45,817 nt of DNA, taken from Mycobacterium sp. 1100029.7. Its GTDB lineage: Bacteria; Actinomycetota; Actinomycetes; Mycobacteriales; Mycobacteriaceae. This document shows positions 1-7,542 of the stretch, piece by piece. Within the stretch, counting starts at the first letter, position 1, and each line of letters opens with the position of its first letter. A program made the position numbers and the translations under genes. The stretch is from assembly GCF_001665235.1 (NCBI RefSeq), contig NZ_LZSC01000073.1, positions 1 to 45,817 on the forward strand. Reading direction: 5' to 3'. The notes beneath the pieces are model-generated. The model was given only the letters and a program-made list of their open reading frames with translations. It was not told the origin of the DNA and made no database searches.

Positions 1-57
1 GGCTGAACTCCCGCATGCTCAAGTATTTCGTCAAGCGATACGCCGTGCGGCGGGGCG
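1..57 (+). repeat. Inverted copy of an internal segment of the adjacent membrane-protein gene (partner at 589-645)
   Basis: Bases 1-57 equal the reverse complement of 589-645 with one mismatch (position 50, g against a). Identity stops abruptly at 58. Read on the + strand it encodes the same residues (LNSRMLKYFVKRYAVRRG) as codons of the 413-1201 gene. It replaces the rest of kgd, so it marks either a genomic inversion/duplication junction or a fold-back chimera at a contig end. Nothing in the sequence decides between these, although the short near-perfect inverted copy at the very edge favours an artefact. Confidence 0.85.
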
Positions 58-236
58 GCCTGAGCGTCACCGGAACTCGGCGTCTCCGAAACGGTGGCGG
101 CGTTCGACTCGGGGTTGTAGTCGACCAGGAACTCGTGCCAGCTCGGATCCACCGACGAGGGGTCGTCGCGGAACTTCCGGTACATTTCCTCGACCAGCCA
201 TTCGTTCTGCCCGAACGGTGAACTTATGTTGCTCAC
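58..236 (-). CDS. kgd: Multifunctional 2-oxoglutarate metabolism enzyme (Kgd/SucA), N-terminal fragment
   Basis: Starting at GTG 234-236, the minus strand reads SNISSPFGQNEWLVEEMYRKFRD then DDPSSVDPSWHEFLVDYNPE. This is the conserved N-terminal segment of actinobacterial 2-oxoglutarate decarboxylase/dehydrogenase (about 1,230 residues in the family), a TCA-cycle enzyme combining E1 and succinyltransferase activities. Only about 60 codons are present. Past base 58 the frame stays open but enters the inverted copy at 1-57, so those residues are not native. The GTG is chosen because the conserved N-terminus begins right there. The gene is the left neighbour expected next to the Rv1249c-type membrane protein. 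In this window it is truncated, either by a real rearrangement or by an assembly junction. Confidence 0.85.
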
Positions 237-320
237 GGCCGCTGTTCGCCTCAATTCTCGTGTCTTGCAGGCTCGAAAGCGTCACTGCTTCACGCCTGCG
301 ACTCTGGCGCACCTCGGTTG

Positions 321-334
321 ACGAGGTACCTCGT
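321..334. promoter_or_regulatory. 14-bp perfect palindrome upstream of kgd
   Basis: ACGAGGTACCTCGT is a perfect 14-bp palindrome between kgd (start 236) and the membrane-protein gene that ends at 413, about 85 nt before the kgd GTG. It could be a dimeric regulator site or a hairpin in the kgd leader. No known regulator consensus is recognised. The rest of 237-412 shows no gene. Confidence 0.35.
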
Positions 335-412
335 ACCGGTGGCGGTAATCAACCTTTCCGCCCCATAAAGGCTAACCCTTCGCCGGTATTTCGCCAGCGA
401 GACGGCGGACGG

Positions 413-1201
413 CTACTGGTTGGCTTCGTGGGCCGTCGGCAACACGTGCAACGTGTTCGGCCACCGCGTCGGCGGGGCGCCGAATGCCTGGCGGGCATTG
501 CGGACGATCTTCTTGCCGACCATGCGGTTGCCGGCGCCGCCGACCGCCGCGCCGATGCCGACGGGCAGCATCTTGCCGAACATCAGCGCGCCCCGTCGCA
601 CGGCGTATCGCTTGACGAAATACTTGAGCATGCGGGAGTTCAGCCGGCCCAGCGAGGACAGCGGCAGCGATGCCATGCCCTCGGCCAGCCAACCGCCGTT
701 GGTGCGGGCGGGGCCGATCAGCTCACCGATGGCCCGCCTGCTGTCGTCGCCGACCAGCACGGACAGCACCAGCGCGCGGCGCCGCTCGTGGTGGTCAGCG
801 GGAATGCCGTACACCTGGGCTTCCGCCAGGACGAAGATCGCCGTCGCCTCCAGGAACAACACGGTCTCGCCGGCGCCCGCGGACATCGCCGTCAGTGTCC
901 CGATGCCGGGGAAGGTGGCGGCCGACCCCACCGCGGCGCCGCTGGCCGTCAGCGCCGCCAGGTAGCGGTTTTCCAGCTTGGCGATGATTTCCGCGGGGCT
1001 CGCACCGGGGAACGCCCGCCGCAACCGGGCCACGTAAGCCTCCGCGGCGGGGCCCTGGATTCGCGAACTGCGCTCGAGGACCTGCGCCAATGCGCGGGTT
1101 GACGCCTTCGGCCGGCCGGAGCCGCCCAAGGCCGCGTCATCCGGCGGTTGCTCAGATCGTTTCAGGGGCCAAAGCCCTGACCGGTTGCGTCGCGCGCTCA
1201 T
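413..1201 (-). CDS. Conserved mycobacterial membrane protein (Rv1249c-like)
   Basis: 262 residues. The function is not known to me. The N-terminus is charged. Residues about 87-130 (SGAAVGSAATFPGIG, LTAMSAGAGETVLFLEATAIFVLA) form one or two hydrophobic segments, and a glycine-rich stretch near residue 215 (VGIGAAVGGAGNRMVG) resembles a glycine-zipper or membrane hairpin. The position directly after kgd and the length match Rv1249c. The ATG at 1201 is supported by a TAGCCT -10 element whose last base is 7 nt upstream, implying leaderless translation. Part of this gene (589-645) is copied in inverted form at the left window edge. Confidence 0.8.
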   Translation of the reverse strand: MSARRNRSGLWPLKRSEQPPDDAALGGSGRPKASTRALAQVLERSSRIQGPAAEAYVARLRRAFPGASPAEIIAKLENRYLAALTASGAAVGSAATFPGIGTLTAMSAGAGETVLFLEATAIFVLAEAQVYGIPADHHERRRALVLSVLVGDDSRRAIGELIGPARTNGGWLAEGMASLPLSSLGRLNSRMLKYFVKRYAVRRGALMFGKMLPVGIGAAVGGAGNRMVGKKIVRNARQAFGAPPTRWPNTLHVLPTAHEANQ

Positions 1202-1207
1202 AGTGCC

Positions 1208-1213
1208 AGGCTA
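1208..1213 (-). promoter_or_regulatory. -10 element (TAGCCT) for a leaderless transcript
   Basis: On the minus strand TAGCCT fits the mycobacterial TANNNT -10 pattern. Its last T is 7 nt before the A of the ATG at 1201, so transcription should begin at the start codon. No good -35 is seen. The rest of 1214-1432 contains no gene that I can support. Confidence 0.45.
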
Positions 1214-1432
1214 ACGCGAGTTTGCTGAACAGGTCGCCAGCCGCAACGGTTGTGCCCTGACGCGGCCGCAGCAGGCCCTGGGGGTGCGCAGCCGATTGGG
1301 CAACCCGCAATAATGCAACCGGGACGGGTCGGTCCGTTTGGCGAGTGCGGTGGGGGACACGCTGCGTGCGGGCGGTATCACACCTGCTCACGGCGGTGAA
1401 TCGGCCGTCTGGCGTGGAAGTGAGGTGAACCC

Positions 1433-3373
1433 ATGAGCACGGCCACGCCCGCGTTTGCGGCCAAGGTCCGGCAACGCATCCCCTCGGGCCTGCTGAACAG
1501 CGAGAACCCCTGGCTTGCGCTCTGGGCGATGATGATCGGTTTCTTCATGATCATGGTCGACTCCACCATCGTGGCGATCGCCAACCCGACCATCATGACC
1601 GACCTGCACATCGGGTACGACGCCGTCGTCTGGGTGACGAGCGCCTACCTGCTCGGCTACGCCGTGGTGTTGCTGGTGGCCGGCCGGCTCGGTGATCGCT
1701 ATGGCACCAAGGACCTCTACATCATCGGCCTGGTGGTGTTCACCGTCGCCTCGCTGTGGTGTGGGCTGTCCCGCAGCGTCGGTGTGCTGATCGCCGCCCG
1801 GGTCGTGCAAGGGCTCGGTGCCGGAATTCTCACGCCGCAGACCTTGTCGACGATCACCCGGATTTTTCCGCCGGAGCGCCGCGGCGTGGCGGTCAGCGTG
1901 TGGGGCGCCACCGCCGGAGTCGCCAGTCTGGTGGGCCCGTTGGCCGGCGGCGTGCTGGTCGACGGGCTGGGCTGGGAATGGATATTTTTCGTCAACATTC
2001 CGATCGGCATCGTCGGGCTGGCTTTGGCGGCGCGGCTGATCCCGGTGTTGCCGACTCAGGCGCACCGGTTCGATCTGTTGGGCGTCGGCCTGTCCGGGGT
2101 GGGCATCTTCCTGATCGTGTTCGGCCTGCAGCAGGGGCAGGCCAACCACTGGCAGCCGTGGATCTGGGCGACGATCGTCGCCGGCGCCGGATTCGTGTCG
2201 GCTTTCATCTACTGGCAATCGGTGAACACCCGCGAGCCGCTGATTCCGCTGAGCGTGTTCACCGATCGTGACTTCAGCCTCTGCAACGTCGGCGTGGCCA
2301 TCACCTCGTTCGCCGCGACCGCGATGATGCTGCCGCTGACCTTCTTCACCCAGACGGTGTGCGGGCTGTCGCCGACGCGGTCGGCCCTGCTGATCGCGCC
2401 GATGGCGATCGCCAACGGCGTCCTCGCGCCGTTCGTCGGCCGCATCGTGGACCGGTACCACCCGCGCCCGGTCCTCGGTTTCGGCTTCTCGGTGCTCGCG
2501 ATCGGGCTGACCTGGCTGTCGTTCGAGATGTCGCCGGACACGCCGATCTGGCGGCTGGTGTTGCCGTTCGCTGCGGTGGGTGTCGGCATGGCGTTTGTGT
2601 GGTCGCCGCTGACGGCCACCGCGACCCGTAACCTGCCGCCGGAGCTGGCCGGCACCGGCTCCGCGGTGTACAACTCGGTGCGCCAGCTCGGTGCGGTGCT
2701 GGGCAGCGCCGCGATGGCCGCATTCATGACGTGGCGCATCGGTGCCGAGATGCCGCCGTTCGAGGCCACCCAAGACCCGGGCAGCGGCGGAATCCCGCTG
2801 CAGTTGCCCGAATTCGTGCGTGAGCCGTTTGCGGCGGCGATGTCGCAGTCGGTGCTGCTGCCCGCGTTCATCGCATTGTTCGGCATCGTCGCCGCGCTGT
2901 TCTTGATCGGCTTCGCGCCGACGCTGCTGACCCGCACGGGCGGCGGGCGCCCCTCGTCCGATCCCCGCGACGACGGTGACGGCCAGGACGACCAGGACGA
3001 CCAGGACGACCAGGACGATGATGACAACTACGTCGAATTGCTGCTACGACGTGAGCCCGAGGTTCGGCCGTCGCGTCCGCCGTCGCGCCCGCAGCCGCCT
3101 CGGCCGCGTCCCCAACCTGGACAGCAACGCGGTCCGATTGACTTTGCGCACAACAGCTCTCGGGTAGACAGTGCCAAGCGGTTCCGTCCGATCGTCGAGC
3201 TGCCCCCGCACTTGTCCGGACCCGCGGCACGCAATGACCGCGGCGCTTCCGGGCGACGCGTCAACAGTTCGACCCGGCATCGCCACTTCGGGGGCGACGT
3301 ACCGCGCGGCGGGCATTACGCCCCGGACCCCGACGACGACGCCACCGGTCACGGTCGGCACGCCGGGCGATAG
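1433..3373 (+). CDS. MFS drug exporter, DHA2/EmrB-QacA family (Rv1250-like)
   Basis: 646 residues. Proton-coupled multidrug exporter of the 14-TM DHA2 type in the cytoplasmic membrane. Hallmarks: TM1 with NPWLALWAMMIGFFMIMVDST (the D in TM1 is typical), motif A GRLGDRYGTKDLY, and motif C region GPLAGGVLVDGLGWEWIFF followed by NIPIG. From about residue 505 there is a long cytosolic tail: an acidic stretch encoded by 9-bp repeats (DDQDDQDDQDD), then Pro/Arg-rich sequence ending in a basic, His-rich part. The ATG at 1433 has GAGGTG just upstream. The gene is convergent with the helicase gene, the two stop codons being one base apart. Substrate unknown. Confidence 0.9.
   Translation: MSTATPAFAAKVRQRIPSGLLNSENPWLALWAMMIGFFMIMVDSTIVAIANPTIMTDLHIGYDAVVWVTSAYLLGYAVVLLVAGRLGDRYGTKDLYIIGLVVFTVASLWCGLSRSVGVLIAARVVQGLGAGILTPQTLSTITRIFPPERRGVAVSVWGATAGVASLVGPLAGGVLVDGLGWEWIFFVNIPIGIVGLALAARLIPVLPTQAHRFDLLGVGLSGVGIFLIVFGLQQGQANHWQPWIWATIVAGAGFVSAFIYWQSVNTREPLIPLSVFTDRDFSLCNVGVAITSFAATAMMLPLTFFTQTVCGLSPTRSALLIAPMAIANGVLAPFVGRIVDRYHPRPVLGFGFSVLAIGLTWLSFEMSPDTPIWRLVLPFAAVGVGMAFVWSPLTATATRNLPPELAGTGSAVYNSVRQLGAVLGSAAMAAFMTWRIGAEMPPFEATQDPGSGGIPLQLPEFVREPFAAAMSQSVLLPAFIALFGIVAALFLIGFAPTLLTRTGGGRPSSDPRDDGDGQDDQDDQDDQDDDDNYVELLLRREPEVRPSRPPSRPQPPRPRPQPGQQRGPIDFAHNSSRVDSAKRFRPIVELPPHLSGPAARNDRGASGRRVNSSTRHRHFGGDVPRGGHYAPDPDDDATGHGRHAGR
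2984..3019 (+). repeat. 9-bp tandem repeat (CAGGACGAC x4) encoding an acidic run
   Basis: Four consecutive copies of CAGGACGAC (the last ends in T) lie in frame in the MFS gene and encode repeated Gln-Asp-Asp. Because the unit is three codons, copy-number change would lengthen or shorten the acidic tail without a frameshift. Confidence 0.9.
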
Positions 3374-3374
3374 G

Positions 3375-6300
3375 TCAGGCGCTGTGCGTCAGCGCCAGGA
3401 AGGCGCCCAGCTCCAGCAGGCCCGCGGGGGTGGTGGGCAGGTACTCGGTCAGCAGTTCCGAGCGGACGATCACCGCCGTGTACTGTGCCCGGCTGACGGC
3501 GACATTGAGTCGATTCCTGTTGAGCAGGAATGAGATTCCGCGTGGCACCTCGTCGACCGAGGACGCCGTCATTGAAATGAACACCACCGGCGCCTGCCCG
3601 CCCTGGAACTTGTCCACGGTGCCGACCCGGACGGCATGCAGGCCCGCGGCGCCCAATCCCTGGCGTATCAGCGACACCTGCGCGTTGTACGGCGCCAGCA
3701 CCAGCACGTCGGAAGCGGCCAGTCCGCGGGTGCCGTGCTCGTCGGTCCAGGACGACCCGAGCAGCCGCTGAATCTCGGCGACGATCGCGTCGGCCTCCTC
3801 CGGACTCTCGACCGAATTACCTTGGTGGCGAACCGGAAATATCCGCACTCCGGGTTCGCAGCCGTCGAGGCGGCGGGCCGCGGTGCGTTCGACGTGCGAA
3901 TGCAAGCGGCCTTCATAGGACAGCGCGGAGACCGCGGCGCAGACCGCCGGATGCATCCGGTAGGAGCTGTCCAGGAAGTAACCGCGCTCGTCGGGCAGCG
4001 TGCGCTGACCGTCGACCAGCCAGTCCAAGGCGGAGGTGTCGACGGGCTCGGGATGAGTGCCCTGGCTGACTTGCGGCAGCTGCTGCGGGTCACCCAGCAG
4101 CAGTAGGTTCTGTGCCGCCGGTGCCACCGCGATCGTGTTGGCCAGACAGAACTGCCCCGCCTCGTCGATCACCAGCAGGTCCAAACTGCCCGGTGGCACC
4201 CGGTTGGCGTTCGCGAAATCCCAAGCCGTACCGCCGATTACACACCCGACGGTGGCCGCGATGAAGGTGGGGTACTCGCTACTGTCGATCTGCTGCCAGC
4301 GCGGCGCCTGGTTGTCATACTTCTTCTTCGCGACCCGGGCCGGCTCCAGCCCGGCATCGAGCACCGCGCCGAGCAGGTTCTCCACCGTGGCGTGCGACTG
4401 CGCCACCACCCCGACACGCCACCCGCGTTCGGTGACCAGACGGGCGATCACATTGGCCGCGGTGTACGTCTTGCCGGTTCCGGGCGGTCCGTGCACCGCG
4501 AGGTAGGACGAGTCGAGATCGAGTGCGGCCGCGGTGATGTCGGCGATGGTGTCGCCACTACGCGGTAGCGTGCCGCCGCTTCGGGTGCGGGGATCGCGGC
4601 GCAGCAGCACGTCGATCATCGCGGTGCGGGGCAGTCGCGGTAGTCCGGACGCCAGCGCGGCCGCCGTCGTTTCGATCGACTCGCGCAGCGCGGTGGTGGG
4701 AACGGGCGGACCGGGTGTCAGCGCGAACGGCAGCTGGTCAAAAGTGTTGCCGTCGCTGCCGACTCGTTCCAGGATGACGACTTCGGTGGGCACGGCCGGG
4801 TCGTCGACCTCGACCACCGCGGCCCGCCCGGCCGCCCGCCGGTCCGGATTGTCGCTCATGCTCGGCGGCGCCGGGGCCTCGTAGAGCGCGAACACCTCCG
4901 CCATCAGGTCGCCACGCGCCAGCTCGCCGTGCAGGCGCACCCGCCGCTGCGGCTTGCGGGCCCGTGGTGGGGTATGCCATTCCACGCTGACCGACACGCT
5001 GCCCGGCCCCGGGTCGGCGACGAAAACATCGGTGTTGTCCGACCATTCGTCGAGCGGGAAGTTCAGTCGGTCGAAATGTGCCCACCAGAAGGGCTTGTCC
5101 TCGCGTCGGTGGTAGCCGCGGGCGGCGGCCACCAGCGCCACGGCGACCTGCTCCGGGTTGCGCTCGCCGACGGCGGCATCGCCGCTGAACGCCGCCAGGG
5201 TTGCCGCCAGCCGGTCGTGGTCGTCGACGGTGTTGCCTTGCGGAACCGGTTGCGCGCCAACGGGAGTGACACCGGACTCCCAGGCGCGCACCAGCAGCCA
5301 GTTGCGCAGCTCCAGCGTCGACCGGCAGTCGTAGTGGTTGTAGTCCTCGATCTCTTTCAGCACGGTGTCGGCTTCGCCGGCCCGGTCGGCATCGCGCAGC
5401 TCACAGAATTTGGCGTAGGAGGTGATCGAATCGGTGGCCGTGGTCACCTCGCCCGAGCGCAGCTGCGACCCCATGTACAGCGGCTCGAGCGCCTTGAGGC
5501 TGAACGAGTCGGAACCCACCCGAATACTCTTGCGCACCAGAGGATATAGGTCCACCAGCACCCCGCAGCGCAACAGCTCGTCGACCTCGTCCTCGCCGAC
5601 GCCGTAGCGCCCGGCCAGTCGCAGCAGGGCGGTCTTCTCGTACGGCGCGTAGTGATAGATGTGCATGTTCGGCCGACGCTTGCGGCGCTTTTTCACCATC
5701 GCCAGGAACTCGATCAGGGCCTGGCGTTCGTCCGCCCGGCCGTGCGCCCACAGCGGCTGGAATTTGCCGGCGGCGTCCAAGACGCCGAACAGATATTCCA
5801 GGCCCCAGTCGGTGCCGTCGGCGGTCCACAGCGGATCGCCCTCGAAGTCGAAGAACAGATCACCGGGGTCGGGCTCGGGCAACAGCGTCAGCGGCTGCGG
5901 ATCGACCATCTCGAACCGGGGAACGCCGCTGTCACGTTGCAGCACTTGGAGTTTCGCCTGAGCGGTCAGCTTGCCCAGCACGCTCCCGGCCAGCCCGGCC
6001 ACCGGGCCGCGGTGCGCGGCCAGCTCGGCGACTGTCGTGATCCCGGCATCGATGAGCTTGTCGCGCTGGCTGACTCGCATACCGGCGACGAGCAGCAGAT
6101 CGTCGTTCGCTTGCACCTGCTCGGCGCACAGCGGGCAACGAAAGCACGCCCGCACGCCCTCGTCGTCCCAGCGCACGGCGGTGCCCGCGGCGTAGTGGTC
6201 ATCGAGCAGCCGCTGCAGCAGGGCGCGCTGAGACCGGAAGACGGGGATCAGATCGCAGACGCGGTAGCGCATCACCGAGCCGTCGCCGAGTCGCAGCTCG

Positions 6301-6800
6301 GCCTCCTGCGCGACCGACACGCCCATCCCGGTGAGCGCGTCGGCGTAGGCCGCCAGCTGCAACAACGCGGTGACCTTGGGGGAGCGGGCCAGCTTGGTGT
6401 CGACCAGCCGGTACTGCTGGCCGTCGAGGACCAAAAAGTCGGCGAAGCCGACGAACCGGCCGTCGAACATCGCGGCCTGATAGACGACCGGCGCCCGGCT
6501 GTCAATGGCCCGGCGGGTCTGCTCGGCGGCGGCGGTCAGCCCCGCAATGGTGTAGGACGGGCGCCCGATGACGGTGACGTCGTCGGCGAACTCGTCGCGC
6601 AACCGGTCGAGTTCGCGTTGCTCATGCTCGTCGCCGAGAGTGGCGGTGCGCGCCAAAAGATCGTCCTCGACCTCGACGGCGGGTCCCCGGCCCAGCTTCG
6701 CGTCGAAGGCGCGCAGCAGGGCGTACTCGCACCGGGCCGCGGCGGCCAGGTCCGACGCGCTGTAGACAACGCTGTCGCCGGTGACGAACACAGCAGCCAC
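3375..6800 (-). CDS. Cas4/RecB-like nuclease fused to SF1 helicase (Rv1251c-like)
   Basis: 1,141 residues. The N-terminal third is a PD-(D/E)XK nuclease of the TM0106/Cas4-like type: D121 (FADFLVL), D134 and K136 (VDTK), and four cysteines placed as in iron-sulfur nucleases, C24 near the N-terminus and a CxxCxxC cluster at C219, C222, C225. A middle RNase-H-like domain (FFDFEGDP near 316, YNHYDC near 487) follows. The C-terminal part is a superfamily 1 helicase with Walker A GPPGTGKT at 771-778, Walker B VIDEAGQF, and the later motifs LGDPQQLPQV, VDKFQGGQAPVV and NVAVSRAQ. Probably a DNA repair/processing helicase-nuclease; the substrate is not established. Length matches Rv1251c. lprE lies 49 bp upstream on the same strand. 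Confidence 0.9.
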   Translation of the reverse strand: MAAVFVTGDSVVYSASDLAAAARCEYALLRAFDAKLGRGPAVEVEDDLLARTATLGDEHEQRELDRLRDEFADDVTVIGRPSYTIAGLTAAAEQTRRAIDSRAPVVYQAAMFDGRFVGFADFLVLDGQQYRLVDTKLARSPKVTALLQLAAYADALTGMGVSVAQEAELRLGDGSVMRYRVCDLIPVFRSQRALLQRLLDDHYAAGTAVRWDDEGVRACFRCPLCAEQVQANDDLLLVAGMRVSQRDKLIDAGITTVAELAAHRGPVAGLAGSVLGKLTAQAKLQVLQRDSGVPRFEMVDPQPLTLLPEPDPGDLFFDFEGDPLWTADGTDWGLEYLFGVLDAAGKFQPLWAHGRADERQALIEFLAMVKKRRKRRPNMHIYHYAPYEKTALLRLAGRYGVGEDEVDELLRCGVLVDLYPLVRKSIRVGSDSFSLKALEPLYMGSQLRSGEVTTATDSITSYAKFCELRDADRAGEADTVLKEIEDYNHYDCRSTLELRNWLLVRAWESGVTPVGAQPVPQGNTVDDHDRLAATLAAFSGDAAVGERNPEQVAVALVAAARGYHRREDKPFWWAHFDRLNFPLDEWSDNTDVFVADPGPGSVSVSVEWHTPPRARKPQRRVRLHGELARGDLMAEVFALYEAPAPPSMSDNPDRRAAGRAAVVEVDDPAVPTEVVILERVGSDGNTFDQLPFALTPGPPVPTTALRESIETTAAALASGLPRLPRTAMIDVLLRRDPRTRSGGTLPRSGDTIADITAAALDLDSSYLAVHGPPGTGKTYTAANVIARLVTERGWRVGVVAQSHATVENLLGAVLDAGLEPARVAKKKYDNQAPRWQQIDSSEYPTFIAATVGCVIGGTAWDFANANRVPPGSLDLLVIDEAGQFCLANTIAVAPAAQNLLLLGDPQQLPQVSQGTHPEPVDTSALDWLVDGQRTLPDERGYFLDSSYRMHPAVCAAVSALSYEGRLHSHVERTAARRLDGCEPGVRIFPVRHQGNSVESPEEADAIVAEIQRLLGSSWTDEHGTRGLAASDVLVLAPYNAQVSLIRQGLGAAGLHAVRVGTVDKFQGGQAPVVFISMTASSVDEVPRGISFLLNRNRLNVAVSRAQYTAVIVRSELLTEYLPTTPAGLLELGAFLALTHSA

Positions 6801-6849
6801 TGTAGGTGAGGCGACCGACAGCGACGCGGTTCTGCGAAGGTGCGCCGGG

Positions 6850-7443
6850 TCAGCGTCCGGTCGGGTTGCCGATCAGGTCGACGGAGTTGCCGTTCCAGTG
6901 GAATCGGACGTCGGTGTTCAGACCGTTGATGCCGCTCGGGTACGTCAACGCGACGGTGTCACCGGTGGTCTGCGCCACGTCGATGCCGTTGAACCCGTAG
7001 GTGTCCGGCACTCCCTGCGGGATGTACTGCCCGAGGTGAAACAGCACCGCCCGCGTCGTCGCATTGACCGCGTTGGTGTTGGCCTTGATGATCACCGCGG
7101 AAAGCTGGGCGCACTGGTTGTAGTTGCCGGCCAGCGGCTCCGGATTCCAGGCCTGCTGGCTGCGCGGATCGCGCGGCAGCTCGGAGACCACCTTGGCGAT
7201 GGTGGGCGAGGCCAGGTTGACCGCGCACGGATCGGCAGGCGCGCTGCTCGCGGGCGAACTAGCCGGGATCGGGGTTGCCGGAGCGGTGATCGACGGGGGC
7301 GCGGTCGTGGTGGCCTGTGGCGTTTTCGCGACGGTCGAATCCGAAGAACCACAGCCGGACAACGTCACGGCGACCAGGACGCCGGCGCTCAGAAGCTCGG
7401 CACGGCACGGTTGGCACCACACATCGCGCAACCGTACCGGCAT
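6850..7443 (-). CDS. lprE: Lipoprotein LprE
   Basis: 197 residues from ATG 7443. The N-terminal hydrophobic segment ends in a lipobox (VTLSGC, acylated Cys about residue 31), followed by a Thr/Ala/Pro-rich linker typical of mycobacterial lipoproteins. The mature domain (DPCAVNLASPTIAKVVSELP, later YGFNGIDVAQTTGDTVALTYP) matches what I recall of LprE. Anchored outside the cytoplasmic membrane; in M. tuberculosis it is linked to host interaction, but its biochemical role is unknown. A GTG at 7422 (VWCQPC) and an ATG at 7467 are alternative starts. The gene diverges from deaD with about 100 bp between starts. Confidence 0.85.
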   Translation of the reverse strand: MPVRLRDVWCQPCRAELLSAGVLVAVTLSGCGSSDSTVAKTPQATTTAPPSITAPATPIPASSPASSAPADPCAVNLASPTIAKVVSELPRDPRSQQAWNPEPLAGNYNQCAQLSAVIIKANTNAVNATTRAVLFHLGQYIPQGVPDTYGFNGIDVAQTTGDTVALTYPSGINGLNTDVRFHWNGNSVDLIGNPTGR

Positions 7444-7527
7444 CGCCGATGCCGGTGTGACAGGCATGCCGGGTCGGTGTCCGTCGGTCAGCTCACACTC
7501 CGGCGCGCCGCGCCTCAGCCCCGCTAC

Positions 7528-7533
7528 TAAACT
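7528..7533 (+). promoter_or_regulatory. Putative -10 (TAAACT) of deaD
   Basis: TAAACT fits TANNNT and ends 10 nt before the deaD ATG at 7543, which predicts a transcript with almost no leader (about 3 nt). No clear -35. Supported by spacing only. Confidence 0.3.
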
Positions 7534-7542
7534 GCTTGCACG

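Noticed and set aside
218..1102. 294-codon + strand frame opposite the membrane-protein gene
   Set aside because: Arg/Gly/Gln-rich shadow with no recognisable domain; the opposite strand has coherent hydrophobic segments and a leaderless promoter.
1388..2773. 461-codon minus-strand frame opposite the MFS gene
   Set aside because: His/Arg/Asp-rich antisense composition; the + strand has clear DHA2 transporter motifs.
2984..3019. Possible CRISPR or minisatellite
   Set aside because: The 9-bp units are contiguous without spacers and encode an in-frame acidic run. No CRISPR-like array was seen anywhere in the window.
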